Positions 34,203 through 45,987 of a DNA stretch of 64,000 nucleotides are shown here, piece after piece. The first letter of the stretch is position 1. The number at the start of each line of letters is the position of its first letter. Where the stretch lies: contig CAJNDS010002778.1 in assembly GCA_905221605.1 (NCBI GenBank), positions 124,001-188,000 on the forward strand. Reading direction: 5' to 3'. The notes beneath the pieces are model-generated. The model worked only from the letters and a program-made list of their open reading frames with translations. It had not been told where the DNA came from and did not search any database. Source of the stretch: Symbiodinium natans (taxonomy: Eukaryota > Sar > Dinophyceae > Suessiales > Symbiodiniaceae). Position numbers and translations under genes: made by a program.

Positions 34203-36428
34203 CTACAAGATGCTTTCGGTCTTTTTCTTTTGCTGAGAACGCCTCTCAGAGACCTGGGCCTGCGCAAGAGACATCATCCTCTCAAGGGCTGCCATGCGCT
34301 CGGTGCGGCCTGTGCACCCAGATGGAGATTGCAAGGACGCCCCCCAAACCCAATTAGGAGCCCGCTGAACCTTTTTTTAATACTCCTTTGGAGCCAAGCA
34401 TAACTGCACAAGACCAAACATCCCTGACCCGTGACCTGACCAAGGCTGAATCTCAAGACCTCGTGTCCCAATCAATCCCCAAAGTCCAAGGAAGGTCCTC
34501 TGCATTTCAATATCCTGTCAGCCCAGAATTAGGGGAGCGGTTTGAAAGGCTCGGGATCGTGCCTGAGTACCGCCACTCCTGCAGCTCGTCTGCCATCTCT
34601 TCGGCACTTGCGAAGAACTTGGAGGCCGTGTCAGCCTTGGCTTTGGCCTCGCGGTAGCTCTGCTGGGCATCCAGGAGTTGGCCCGTCACAGCGGTGGATT
34701 CGGCTTCCAAGCCTCGGTTCTGAGAAGTTAACTGGAGTCTCGTTCCGACTTTAGTAGACAGCGACCACCAGAACCACTAAAGAAGGGAGGGACTACTCTG
34801 CCTCGTGCCGAGAGACGCGCTCGGTCCTGCTGAACGCGTGCCAGTTCCGCCTGCAGATGTTCAAAGGCCTCCGGGGCAGTAATCTTTGTTTGGATGTCCT
34901 GAAACATGGGGTGATCAGTCTGATCACCCGCAGAATCCTCACATTCCAAAAGCCGGCTTAGCTCTGAAAGTTCAGCCTCCGTGCTTTGACGGAGGCGTGC
35001 CTCCTCCTCCTCAAGCTCTCGTAACCTCTCTGCTTCAATAGCCTCCTCTTTGGCAAGCCGTTCGCGCTCATTCGCAAGCGCACTCCACCTCCGGTGGCCG
35101 CCAACGCTAGGGTTAGCATAGCCCATGCCAGCCAACTCTTCTAGCGAAGACATGATAGCTGTAAGGACAACGGAAGTCTCTCCGACCGCTCCTTCAAAAA
35201 GAGGTCTTCGAGGAGCCTTCTCTGATGCGGAAGATGAGCTGCTGGAATCAGGAGTGGCCTTGCCGGTCTGTAAGGTGTCGGCCATGCCTGCACCCATCAC
35301 CATCTCGTAAAGCGCCAGCATGCGCTGCATCTCCGCTATCAGCTCATTTTGCCTCTCCAGCTGGTGAGGGTCCTCGTCCAGTGCTTGCTTTTCAAGTGAC
35401 TCGACAGGCCTCGCCTTGCTCTCGAGAGCGACTTGAGAGGTCGGGGAGGCCGAGCCCTCCATGTGACGGAACTCTGCAACACTTGCAGTTCCGTTAAGCC
35501 GTTCTGTGGCCGCAGCAAGAGCTGCTGCAACCTGGTGGGCCTCCTCAGTCTGCTCCTGGTGCTCACTTAAGAAGCTCTTGTGCTTGTCATCCTTCACATC
35601 CCTCGCATCTTCTGGATGACTTGCTCTTTGACAAACCTCTAGATTGGCATCAGCCAAGCGGGAGATGCTTTCCTCAAGCTTCCAAAGCCTCTGCAAGAGG
35701 AGGTCCTGCTTCTGAAGCATCTCCGATTCAGGGGCGAAGTGTGGGTAAGCTGGCCGCTCCGCGGGCTCCAAAGGCTCAGGCTGGCGAGGCTGAGGCGGCT
35801 GTGGGTACGGCGTGGGAGGCTGGGGCGGAAACTGTGACGCGTACATTTGCATTGGCTGCATGGGCTGCATGGGCTGCATTGGCCCCGGCTGCATGAAGGG
35901 AAACGGAACAGGCAAGAAGTTGACACACGGACTCGCAGCGTTCGGCTGTGCCTGTTCGCTTGGATGGCTTGGCTTCTCCTTGCCTTCACCAGCTTCGCCA
36001 GCTTCTTTCGACTTCATAGCGGAGCGGGGAGGAGTCTCGACAGGCTCCGCAGCTTGTTTGGGTGGTTTGGGGGTTTTGGGGCTTTTTGCTTCCGGCACTT
36101 CTGGTGACAACTCGAAGCTATATGTACATCGTGCCTGCGCGAAACGTACCACATCACCATGCTTCAAGTCATACGGAATGTTGGGCCGCAGTCGCAGACC
36201 GTTCACGAAAGTGCCGTTACTCGAGCCCAGATCCAGAAGCTGTGGCCGCCTGCCGTGGAACGTCAGCCGCGCGTGAAGTCGCGAGATTCCTTTGCCATCC
36301 AGCTGCAAACTGCACTCCTCTCCACGCCCGATGGAAGTCTCCAGGTCTTCAAGCTGATAGACCACACCCTGTGTCCGCAAGTAGCCGTAGATATGGACAC
36401 CTTCCAATTGGGAAGGAGGGACTGCCAT
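34203..36428 (-). CDS. FHA-domain coiled-coil protein (~631 aa, three exons)
   Basis: Exon 1 is 36428-34797, starting at an ATG directly after an in-frame TGA. Exon 2 is 34719-34563 and exon 3 is 34309-34203 with a TAG. Intron 1 is GT-AG (phase 0). Intron 2 starts TCAG|GCACGA and ends CACAG|GCC, a GC-AG intron whose phases match. Residues ~12-105 form an FHA domain: SIGRG (32-36), SRLH (49-52) and GSSNGTFVNG (68-77), with the conserved Arg35, Ser49, His52 and Asn71. FHA domains bind phosphothreonine peptides. A Pro/Met-rich linker with tandem QPM repeats follows (~180-235), then long charged helices (about 240-300, 360-420 and 450-631, e.g. ANERERLAKEEAIEAERLRE). The C-terminus (ERMAALERMMSLAQAQVSER) is coiled coil. 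It is likely a scaffold; partner and location are unknown. The 1.6-kb first exon is exceptional for this window. Confidence 0.92.
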
Positions 36429-37280
36429 GCTTCAGAGACCACCAGACCATGCCAGCGAGATTAAAAAACAACAGGATGGCACTGGATTTGACCGCCGGCC
36501 TATTCCGAAATGTTGTGGGTCACCTGCCTTTCGGGTCATGCCTCTGCTGATCTGTTGCTTCTGACTTGTACTTGCCCTAGGAAACCCTTAGCGTGGCTTT
36601 GCCGTCAACCTGTCACAGGCTGTTTGAACAGTTCGCCAAGGCCGTCACGTTCAGCAAAGAGATTGTCTGCCTTCTACATGATGCTGCACATGGGCAAACA
36701 ACCGATTTCGTGAGGGTGTCAATCAAATCGGTATGTGGGAATCAAGTCACCAAGTCCGAAACATCAACTCTTGCAGACTGTGTTGCTTGAATGCTACAAT
36801 TCGGCTAGAACTGCGGAATGTGGATCGTGTCAAAGCAATGGTATACACCATGCAATAGAACGGGCGAACAGCTTTTCATGCACCGGATGGGCCACTGAAT
36901 TTTAGGCACGCCGCTGCCTTTCACTATGAGTGAAACGGCGATGTCTTGGGCGTGCATGCCGTACCTGTGGGCATGCAGGCGAGCCATTCATTTACGAGCC
37001 AGGACTGCGAGGAGCCATTGAAGCAAGCAGGCCAAACCAAACCACCCAGACGTTCTGTTAACAACCAGGTAACAACCGGGGCGCAACAAAGGTGAGGGGG
37101 GACAGCTACTTTCCCACAATCGGCTTCAATACCTGCCTCGCAGTCCACGCACTTTTGTGAGACAGGTTCGAATTCGCTTGACCGCGCAGTTGTCTGTGCT
37201 TACACCGGTGTTGATCTGATTCGGCTGCATTGCGAGTCCTTTTTCTCGGGCAGGCCCACTTCATGACTGACCCCTGTTGG
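36429..37280. other. Intergenic or unresolved
   Basis: This is the upstream flank of the FHA gene. No TATA-like element is visible close to the start. Short minus frames at 36805-37148 are unsupported. Confidence 0.4.
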
Positions 37281-39310
37281 CTACAGGCGTATCGATACTT
37301 GACTTCTTCGCTTCGATGAGAGTTGACTTCTGAAAGTTTTCACCAGTTCGCTGCCCCTCAGCCTGTGATCTGCAGCCCAGAGTACGCTTAGAGAGTGGCC
37401 TGGCCATGGCTGCCAAAAGGCCGCCAAGGTTGCCATGAGCTGGAGCACAGCCAAAAGGTCAGGTGTATACAGGTGCCTTCCGGAAGAGATCCCAGAGAAG
37501 TAGGCCAAGTAGCCAAAGAAAGGCGGGGACCTGCCCAAACAGCACGTAGCCAATATCGATTGGGCAACCCGTGAAACCGTCACGCGTGCGTCATGTCAGT
37601 ACAATGGCACACGGCTTCAAGAGTGCAACGGCTCCGACGGACGTTTTCTCCGCTATGTGGTTGCAATCTGGACAAGGCTGTCCGCTTCAAGGGCACCAAT
37701 GCTGAGACTTGGCACAGTGTGAACATAGCCTCAGCTTGCACAAGCCACAAGCGTGGGAGAGGAAGTAGCTGAGCGACACAGAAGAAGCAAATTCCGAGAA
37801 GCAACAGTAAGCTCACTTCCCGTCCGAGTTGATGAAACATGGCCCGATTCTGGGTGGGTTGCGGACATGCCCGAAGTATTTTTGGCATCCGAAAACACAA
37901 GCATCACTGCACTCATGTTTACCGGATGTATGGGTCGCAGGCATGCGAACGTATACATCGACAGCTGCTACGCATTTCAACTTGCAGTCTCAGCAACTCA
38001 TATTGAGTGCATGGGCCCACTCCCAGTAATCAGCATACAGCCCAAGGGGGTTGAACTCCTTTGCTGTACCGCACAAGAAGTCTGTCGTTCTCAAGCAACA
38101 AAAACAGCTGCATCCGCTTAGCTTTCACAGTCGATTTTCTGACATGCTTACCATGACAAACTTTGAAATAGCGACATGCCAGCTTCAGATGTGATTCCAC
38201 GAGTTTCGCTCCATCTGGAAGGAATACCAGATTCCTTGCGAAGGTGGATGCGATAGACTCGCCACAAGAAGCACACCAACTTACGTGTGCCCCACTCTCT
38301 TTGTGCATCTGGCCAAGATCTTCACCCGTAGCTTCACCGTTTCGCTCAAGAACCCTGACCTTTCAACCGCCCCAACGTACTTGCTTTTCCGCTTTCAAGC
38401 ATCAACAGTGCCGTGCCGGCAAAGCCAGCCAAACGGCAAGTCGACGTATACAGCTTCCTGAGCACGCTTTGCGAGGTAATCCAGGTTGTAAACGTGCGGC
38501 CCTACTCCGTGCCTGGCCAGTTCATGTACCGGCATGCTTCCAGGATCGTCAAGAATGTGAAAACCTCAGGCTGCTACCGATCTGCAGAGAGGACTGTTTC
38601 CTTTTTGTGCGAGACAGTGCAAACTTGATTGCTGTGCGCGGTGTGCAACACGATGCAACACGTGAGCCCACGAAACCAAGCTTGGATGTGATGTAGGTCA
38701 TGCTTTTGATTGCTCTGAGGCTCTGGCCATTCTTCTGCCTTGCGGTGGCATGTTTTACAAACTTACTTGGTGAATCCTTGCTCGTTGTGGAGCTTGTGAC
38801 AGAGCCATGTGGCGTGCATGCTGCTAGTTGGACGTGCAAGAGCCCTTGAAAACTCCAACTCAGAAGCTGCCCTCATGGCTGGCTAGATTTCGCCAAGCAG
38901 CAGCCTCTCTTCCAAAAGGTCCTCACTTAAGCCGAGGAGAAAGTGAGAGAGAGCGAACGAAAGGGAGGAGAAGGTGAAAGAGTGAGAGTGCATACGTTCA
39001 CGAGTGCGTGGGTGAGCGCATGAGCAAGTGAACGAAAAGCTAGAATGAGCAATTATGTCGTCCTCTCCCTCGACTGAGCGACCATTCCGAGTGCCACTAC
39101 GTCGAGACAGGAAGACCTTGGACCAGTCACCTGATCCGAGGAGAGTAGCAACATGTAGCAACACAAACCTGGATTTCATGCAAAGCTGTCAGGATTCGGC
39201 TGTTGTCGCCTGCTGCTGCGATGCCGCCGCCCGACTTGCAGGCAGCCGGAGTCAAGCCTCGAAAGAGCTCCTCACGGATAACGTTCCGCACATTGTGCCG
39301 CATGAGTCCT
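37281..39310 (-). CDS. Unrecognised multi-exon gene, partly membrane
   Basis: Upstream to downstream. 39168-39305: MRHNVRNVIREELFRGLTPA then ACKSGGGIAAAGDNSRILTA, ending ATCCAG|GTTTGT. About 39045-39150: LGSGDWSKVFLSRRSGTRNG. About 38405-38550: two competing frames (DDPGSMPVHELARHGVGPHV or VFTFLTILEACRYMNWPGTE). 38030-38300: CGESIASTFARNLVFLPDGA, KLVESHLKLACRYFKVCHGK, ending QPPWAVC. About 37600-37900: a hydrophobic stretch (LLLLLGICFFCVAQLLPLPR). 37281-37583: LGRSPPFFGYLAYFSGISSG then LLAVLQLMATLAAFWQPWPG, ending in a basic tail and stop. The last two suggest membrane helices. Several plus-strand frames overlap and are considered shadows. Function unknown. Confidence 0.45.
38938..39000. repeat. 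Purine-rich (GA) stretch
   Basis: GAGA/GAAAG/GGAG words dominate the plus strand. It probably lies within an intron of the surrounding minus-strand gene. Confidence 0.65.
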
Positions 39311-39619
39311 CAAGCAGCATGGCAACTGACGTGGAGCATGGCGGGGCTTCATCTCATGACCGCGAGAAGGCATGTCTGGAAGTTCGAACATTATCATGGC
39401 TAGGTGGGGACTTCAACATATCTTATCCCAAAATTGCCAACAAGAATGCGGGGCGGGACAGCCTGCAGACAACTTTCATGAGTACGGCATGGGGTACACA
39501 ATGGTACGTTCATCAAGGCTTACTTACTGTAAAATTAAACGCATCGCATGCTGATGATCACGACATTCAACTGGAAGACCGGAGCGCAAAGGTCAAAGCA
39601 CTGCGGCAAGAACTGTACT

Positions 39620-40480
39620 TCTAGGGTCGGAATGGTTGATCTTGTCAAGTGCACAGTGAGTTGTTCGGGGATGATTGCCTTGTACATCTGGCACATAGGT
39701 CCCTTCTTCCATCAGTTCATGCGGCATGTTCTTTCCAGTCTTCGAATATGCGACCAGACTTTATAATGAATTCAACATATTTCGCGCTCGCCACCGTTTC
39801 AAGAAGAACTATAAGAACTATAAGCAGGCGCGAACAGGATTGGAAAAGAAATCAAAAGTGAATGGCAAACTTAAGCTTTACAATTACATGTAGTTTAATG
39901 GTATGCCTTTTTGGTATGCCGGTTCCATGGCGTGTTTATTGTTTTAACTTGCTTCTTTCTGTTCATCTGAAGGGTTGAACAGGAAACCGTCGTAAAACCA
40001 AGTAGCAGAAATCTGAAACAATAACAAAGAATACATTCATGTATAGTGTATATTAGATCTGTACATACATATATATACATGTATACATGTACGTATATCT
40101 TCGTAACCTCATTCCAAAAGAAAAGCAGGTCAAGACAGGCGTCTATCCCAGGACGCAACATTGGTCACACCAGCCATGCGGTGCGGGGTCTGCGGAATGC
40201 TCTCCAGAACTTCCACACCCATCTGCTCAAAGAGGGCTTGGGTGTTGTGACCTTAAAAACGCTTTGAGTGCAAAGATCTCTTGCAGCGGCTACGACAACG
40301 ATGTATGTGTGTGGCATGTTGCGAAAGAAAAAGCAGCCTAGTTGCTGAAAAACTCGCGCGAGATCTGCGGAACAACAACAGAGACTTTGTAGCCAGCACT
40401 TTTGGCACCGGGGAGGATGCTCAGAACTCTTGGGAAAACGTTATCAATGGCCTCAGCCGGAATGCACACATGCACAAACA
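39620..40480. other. No gene resolved; TA-rich microsatellite
   Basis: ATAC/TATA/TGTA words lie at 40055-40098. No supported exon. The 3' end of the plus-strand frame at 39055-39624 abuts this region. Confidence 0.4.
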
Positions 40481-40487
40481 CAAAGTC

Positions 40488-40940
40488 TCAACAAGTCTCA
40501 AGATCTCCATACCGCCATGCTGCATGTCCGAAGTACCCGGGGCCACCAGGATAACTTGCTTGAACAACGAGGTGCTTGGCAGCAGTGTTATCCTGCATTT
40601 CTGGGACGAGACTCATACTCAGACGATGCAGCCATCTGGTCTTACACACAAAGTCCTGTATTTCTGGCGAGGACGCCCTGGTGCCAGCTCCAAAACCCAG
40701 TGCTGCATGCTCATCCGAACCATCCGTCTGCTCCAGCGTCCGAACATTATCCATAAACTTCCCACTGTTCGACGACAAGTAGATGCCTTGGCTTGCATGT
40801 TGCTGCTGAGAGATCTGTCGAGCTGTTGCAGCTGGGAGGCTGTTGCGTGTTGCTCCATACTGCGCAAAGCTGGAGTTGAGCCGGGTGAAGGCATCTGGGT
40901 ATGGCGGCTCCTCACAAAGTTTCAAGATGGCGCTTCCCAT
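40488..40940 (-). CDS. Unidentified protein or first exon (150 codons)
   Basis: An ATG at 40940 opens a frame to 40488. It reads MGSAILKLCEEPPYPDAFTR, LNSSFAQYGATRNSLPAATA, TLEQTDGSDEHAALGFGAGT and RASSPEIQDFVCKTRWLHRL. Composition is even and globular-like. A plus-strand frame of 234 codons (40281-40985) overlaps; its Cys-rich, low-acid composition and the strand of its neighbours argue against it. No family recognised. Confidence 0.5.
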   Translation of the reverse strand: MGSAILKLCEEPPYPDAFTRLNSSFAQYGATRNSLPAATARQISQQQHASQGIYLSSNSGKFMDNVRTLEQTDGSDEHAALGFGAGTRASSPEIQDFVCKTRWLHRLSMSLVPEMQDNTAAKHLVVQASYPGGPGYFGHAAWRYGDLETC

Positions 40941-41245
40941 TTTTGTCTTTTAAATTTCAAGATTCGAGGCAAAAAATGGGGCTAGGCTTTGGCCTTGGTG
41001 TCGCACATGTTTGCATCAAGCCATACTCATACTCAACAAGCAGAACACCGCAATCGGAATTGAACGTTCCATTTGATCATCTGGCACCCGTGAGACTGCA
41101 ATCCATTGCGGGAACTCGGTGACGGACAAGGAGCACTCTTCAACAAGGCTCTGTTTCTTTCAGTTGTCGCAGGTGTTGCTTGCGCAACCCAAAGCTACTC
41201 CACACGACCGTAACTAAGCCAGAAGTATACGAAGGACACAGGCTT

Positions 41246-41545
41246 CTAAGGGCCACGCGAGCTCCGTACAATCGGGAGAACGTGTGTTGGATTCAACCAG
41301 AATCCCCCGAAAACCAGCAAGGTGTTGGCTAACCAACACAGTTCAAAGTAAGAGTCAGAACTCTCTGAAGAGAGCTGATGTGGCGTGCCTCCGACATGTC
41401 CATTGGTATTTGCCACGCTGGTGTTGAGAAGCTCACGATGGCATACGGACTGCCTGCAACGAAGCATCTTGCCGACTTGTGGCAGTTGCTGAACTTTAGA
41501 AACTGCATCGCTGACAAGCAACGGCTTGCAACGAAAGATTGGTCA
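41246..41545 (-). CDS. Unidentified exon
   Basis: The minus strand reads LVSDAVSKVQQLPQVGKMLR, CRQSVCHRELLNTSVANTNG and SYFELCWLANTLLVFGGFWL, stopping at 41246. The last segment may be a membrane helix. No domain recognised. Confidence 0.48.
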
Positions 41546-41730
41546 CAACGCTGATGAGAGGCTGAGGGCAGCTGTCACCGCGGCGTGCAACTTCTTCAGG
41601 TCTTCCACTCCTGTGCAGAGGAAGACTGTGTTTTAAGCTGCAGCAGCTCATTTTCTGGGCCTAGCAAGGACACTGAGACGCTGAGAGCTTCGATCATCCT
41701 TCTAAGGTCCCGAGATCGCGAGTTTCGGTG

Positions 41731-42171
41731 TCAAGGTCTCCTGAGTTCACCACACAACGCCAGAAACCCCCGGCAGGTGGTATCATGTGGCCTTGACTCG
41801 TCTATTTTTTCAGAGGATCCTGATCCTGTGCGAAGGCCAGTAATCGGCAGCACCCCAAGGGTCAAGCGAAGAATCCACATGGCTGTCCTGTCTACGAGTC
41901 GGGAGCCACATCCCGCATCGAGAGGCCTAATGTTAAGAGAAATGAATGACTGCGAGCCAAGAAAATGAGGAGCCCACAGCGAGAAGCACATGGCAAATGT
42001 TGCGCACTTGGCACTTTCCAACTTGCAACTTGGGACCACAGGCAGCCACCTTGAGAGAATGCTGAGATTTTTTGGGGAGCGTTGGCCTCCGCCCGGTGGC
42101 TGCAGCCTGTCGTGGCGCGGAACACCTGCGCAGGAGGGGTACAGATGGTACAGATTCACACCGGTTCGCAA
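41731..42171 (-). CDS. Possible exon (146 codons)
   Basis: An open minus frame reads WLPVVPSCKLESAKCATFAM, SFISLNIRPLDAGCGSRLVD and RTAMWILRLTLGVLPITGLR. The rest of the frame is less convincing. No motif or clear splice sites. Overlapping plus frames are weaker. Confidence 0.33.
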   Translation of the reverse strand: MRTGVNLYHLYPSCAGVPRHDRLQPPGGGQRSPKNLSILSRWLPVVPSCKLESAKCATFAMCFSLWAPHFLGSQSFISLNIRPLDAGCGSRLVDRTAMWILRLTLGVLPITGLRTGSGSSEKIDESRPHDTTCRGFLALCGELRRP

Positions 42172-42451
42172 GTTCCCGGAATCACCGGCTGCAAGCCGGA
42201 GCTCAGAGAAGAACTATTTGATCATGATCTAGTCAAGTTCCGACGGATTCTACCGTGAGTCACTGGCGCAGAGAGTTGATGCGGCATGCAAGAGAAGCAG
42301 CTTTCAGTACAGCACTGGAAGGCGGGCTCAGACACACAGCATCATGCCCATCCTGAACGTTGCTAGGCTCGTAGGGGTCGAAACCGCCCGAAGCAAAGAC
42401 CTGAGTTAGGCAGCAGATGCGGCAGCCGAGGAATGACGTGGATCCATAGAC

Positions 42452-43085
42452 CTAGTAACAGCCAACTCGTGCTGCTACGAGCACCGAGGTTTCAAAGAGA
42501 TGGGGCTCCTGAGCTCCTTTTGGATATGCCCTTTCAAACAATCTCAGAGGCTTCGTTTCCTTGGCTTCTCTTCGATTTCGCTTCGTCCGACAGGAAACTG
42601 GCTCTTGCAGCTTTAGTTGGAGATTCTCAATTACACTATGCAACTCAAGAATGTTTAGGATGTTTAGGGGCTTGGGTCTCGCGACCATGTGACCAAGGTG
42701 AGCATCGGCTGTAACCTGGAGTGGTAACTCTAGTCACTCTAGTCCACGGTTGCTGCCAACATTTGCATCTTGACAGTCAGACAGAATGCTTAGACATACT
42801 GAGCTTCTCGAGGCTTCTCGCGGTGTCTCGCTCCCACTTTGGCCCGCATCTGGGCACCCGGCAGAGATCACGGCAGATCCCCTGTCCTGGCGGTCCTCAC
42901 CCAAGGAGCAGCCTTCACCATTGGCACCCATTTCTCGACCTGAAAGCCACGAGCTCGCGCCCAGTCACTGCAATACTTCATGTTACTGAGCTCGTAACCA
43001 CAAAGTGCAACACGCCAGAAGTTGAACAGTGGCAGGCTTGACCTCAACATCTGACCAGCAGAATGCAGTGGCTCGGGCAAGAATG
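42452..43085 (-). CDS. Unidentified exons
   Basis: 42868-43080 reads SSLPLFNFWRVALCGYELSN then MKYCSDWARARGFQVEKWVP, with an acidic/basic mix typical of a folded protein. 42452-42660 reads SVIENLQLKLQEPVSCRTKR then PLRLFERAYPKGAQEPHLFE. They may belong to one minus-strand gene. No family recognised. Confidence 0.42.
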
Positions 43086-43282
43086 TTGAGTCAAGCTTTC
43101 TTCTTTAGTCGACCGGCGAGGCGATACAATGCCATGCAATGCCCAGGTAGAGAAGAGCTTGTTGCGAGACACTGCGGCGCTGCATCCCAAGCCATCCAAC
43201 AACCGAGGCTTCGTAGGCTTCGTGCGGTCGACTTACCGGAAACTTGATGAGAGTCATGCCTGGCTTGCGATTACAGAAGCAA

Positions 43283-44128
43283 TTAAATTATACCGCTACT
43301 GAAGAGATGCAGGACTGGTACGGTCAACAGGTCAGACATTTGCTGGCCGGGGCAAGTTTCCAAAAATGTAGTAGCGCAAGTCTTACAGGCGCCTGTCCGT
43401 GGCTTGCGTACACGGTCCAAGAGAACAAGGAGTTGATTGCCGCCTGCCGCCAGCACTGCAAAGCAACCCCAAAGCGGCTTGCCCTCGAAAGGACCACAGA
43501 AAACAATCTGCTCGTAGGCTGGCGGGGATGATTTGGGTGCCGTGCCTGCTTGTCCAACAAAGGGTGAACCCTGAGGCATGTACGCGCCCTCGCCAAAGGC
43601 CGTCGAGACCTGCACAGCCGAACAAGCCCGCAGGCTGAAAGCCATCACTGTTGCTCTGCCCCTGCCTGAACATCAAGAGCATGAAGCTGGAAGTCTGGAT
43701 CTTTCGGAAAGTCGATCAGGATTCCCCAAATATCGATGTCCACATCGTCCAGGATCTGGCACCAAGCTGTAGCAGGTTGGCATGGCCGAAACAAGTACAA
43801 TATGGAACATGCAGGCTTCCTCAACCGGGACTGTGACGTCGAAGAAATCATCATCTAAGTTGCAACGGTGCATGTGAGATTCCACGAGCAAGAACAGCAC
43901 ACTTCCAAAGTTCTGAAGGCATCTTCGGCGTCCACAGCTCAGGCTCAGGCACAGCTTCAGCTCGGTCCACCAGAAGGGCAGAACCTGGACTTGCGCAAGA
44001 CTTGCACATCCGAGGAATCTGAGAGGCTCCACTAAGGCCCCTGCACTGATCCGGACACCTTTCCACACATGTGCACGCTGAGGCCAGTAGTCAACCATCA
44101 GCACCCGCACACCACAAGCCGCTAGCAT
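43283..44128 (-). CDS. Unrecognised gene, three exons
   Basis: 43760-44128 reads VRVLMVDYWPQRAHVWKGVR, ISAGALVEPLRFLGCASLAQ, VLPFWWTELKLCLSLSCGRR and MHRCNLDDDFFDVTVPVEEA. 43645-43765 reads CQILDDVDIDIWGILIDFPK then DPDFQLHALDVQAGAEQQ and a stop. 43320-43648 reads STAFGEGAYMPQGSPFVGQA, PPAYEQIVFCGPFEGKPLWG and CFAVLAAGGNQLLVLLDRVR. The segments are long and well formed, so coding is likely, but no domain is recognised. Order and orientation suit a single minus-strand gene. Confidence 0.53.
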
Positions 44129-44700
44129 CTATACAGGATCCATGCTGCGGATACTTTGGTGAGTAGCTCTTATGAGCACACTTTGAGTTGCATTGTTCAT
44201 CTTAAAGCAAGGAATTCTTGCAGAATATCAGCTTGACTTGCGCGCCTTGTACAATTGGCTCGCCAGGAACTAGCAATGATACGTCCTTCCGGGCAGAGAT
44301 GGCTATTGCTGTGGAACTGTGGCTAACTGGCTGGGTGAAAATCGAACAAGGATCCCGGAATCTCATGTCCATATTTCGGCCATCTGGAGCTCGGAGATAG
44401 ACATTGAAGACGTTGCGCGAAGGCTGCGGGTCCTGACCTGAGCACTTCCCCGCACTTCTCCCTCTAACGTTCTTGGCATTCAGACAAACGCGAAACTTCT
44501 CACTAGACCCTAAGAAACCTTGAGTAGAAGCATTCAGAAACCATCAGAAAGGACAGGTCAATTCTTCGAGGCATCGGCGAGAGGTCTCTGCAGGCACAAT
44601 GACCACGTGGAGGCTGCTTGGTAAGCTCTGGTTCAAGGTGAGGGTTACCTGTGCCAACGTCAGCAGAGATTACCAGACATCTGCTCGGTGAGCGGAATGC

Positions 44701-44880
44701 TCAGCTCGAGGCGGTGGGCGGGTTCACTGATGTCTGGCATCTTGCCAAAGGCCCCAGAGACACAGGCAAGACCTGGCAAGACCACGCCAACATGGCCTCG
44801 AGCTGCCAATCAAGTGCTCCTCCGACCTGCTTCACTTTGCATGGCCGTGATCTTGCGGCTTGATTATGAACTGAGCAAGT
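44701..44880 (-). CDS. Unidentified exon
   Basis: The minus strand reads KQVGGALDWQLEAMLAWSCQ then VLPVSLGPLARCQTSVNPPT, stopping at 44701. Protein-like but without a motif. The interval 44129-44700 shows no supported exon. Confidence 0.38.
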   Translation of the reverse strand, partial: TCSVHNQAARSRPCKVKQVGGALDWQLEAMLAWSCQVLPVSLGPLARCQTSVNPPTASS

Positions 44881-45045
44881 ACGTCGGAACGACCCGCCCG
44901 CGTTTGTTCTCGCAGCCAAATTGCTGCAAGTCCCGAGGCCCTTCAATGACCACCTGCATGAGAAGCGAGAGCGAACATAAACACATGCGAAGACAAGAAG
45001 GAACTGGTAACCATACTTATAGGAACCTACTTAGTTCTTGAATAT

Positions 45046-45820
45046 CTATTTAGAACGACTTTTTCTTCGAGACTGAGGAGAGTCAATAACAATGCGAGCA
45101 GAGAAGAGATACTCGTCTCGTGTTGGTGCCTGGCCAAGCCGTGGGAGGTCCACGCGGCTCTGGAAGGCCAGGCCAACGTCCACAGGCACCGAGGCCAGGG
45201 CTCCGTAGACCACCTGCCAAAAGGCAAAAATCCATAAAAACCCTGTTTCACATGGCTTGGAGAGACCGAGAGAGCCAGAGAGAGAGGGAGGGCAGAGGGA
45301 GGGCAGAGGGAGGGGGGAGAGTGAGAGAGAAAGCAAGCGACATAGAGAGAGCGAGAGCGAGAGATTTTCACGGAGAGAAACATAAGGTCAAAAACAAGGA
45401 GAAGCAAAAGTTCAGGGTGCGAAACGTTCGGGGAAGTATGAAGCCCCACACGGCCTGGACGTCCATGTCCACCACCTCAAAGCCAGTAAAGGTCCCCTGC
45501 AATCAGGGCAAGCTGATAAGAGCTGCGGCTCTGGTGATGCTGTCCCGAGACACAGCGCAGCACTTCAGTTACTTCAGTTGCCGAGGCAACCGATTGTAAA
45601 ACTTCGCCAGCCGGACTCTGCCCAGCCGGTCACCCACGGACGTGTAGTTGGTTCCTGTGGAGTGCAGAATATCGCCAGGCACACTACTCAGAGGTGACCC
45701 CAGGCCATAGGCCTGAGCCTGCAAATGCCGACTCAGCTGCCATGAATCTCGGTACTTGGGAGTCGGTCTCAGACAGAGGCCATGTAACTTCAGAAACCCT
45801 GAATTTAAGTCATCCAAAAG
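45046..45820 (-). CDS. Unrecognised gene, three exons
   Basis: Exon at about 45590-45800: RPTPKYRDSWQLSRHLQAQA, LGSPLSSVPGDILHSTGTNY and TSVGDRLGRVRLAKFYNRLP. Exon at about 45430-45500, after GCAG|GGG: GTFTGFEVVDMDVQAVWGFI then LPRTF. Exon at about 45060-45213, after GGCAG|GTGG: VVYGALASVPVDVGLAFQSR, VDLPRLGQAPTRDEYLFSAR and IVIDSPQSRRKS. All three are strongly protein-like with AG|G acceptors. No family is recognised. The intron between the last two holds a GA-rich repeat. Confidence 0.58.
45260..45366. repeat. GA-rich low-complexity repeat in intron
   Basis: GAGAGA, GGGAGGGCAGA (twice) and AGAGCGAGAGCGAGAG words. On the minus strand it would be a pyrimidine tract upstream of the 45213 acceptor. 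Confidence 0.8.
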
Positions 45821-45987
45821 CCCATAATGATGTAGCTGCTACAAAGCGAGTCCGGAAAAGCTTAACCAACCCTCAAAGCCCGAACGTGAAACTTCGCATG
45901 AACTCTGTACAGTACTTTGCGGACTAGCTGGTAGTACTGTCCCTGCCTACGAGGGCGACAGCTTCGATGAACCACACCTGGTATCTT

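Noticed and set aside
37160-37185. GGTTCGAATTC, similar to a tRNA T-loop
   Set aside because: No matching acceptor, D-arm or anticodon stem could be found around it.
39055-39624. 189-codon plus-strand ORF
   Set aside because: The part at 39168-39305 is antisense to a minus exon with a good GT donor (RNVIREELFRG). The remainder (IQLEDRSAKVKALRQELYF) looks coding but lacks support; kept as unresolved.
40281-40985. 234-codon plus-strand ORF
   Set aside because: It lies opposite a 150-codon minus frame with more typical composition. It is Cys-rich with few acidic residues in its second half, and its neighbours are minus-strand. Still possible, but not preferred.
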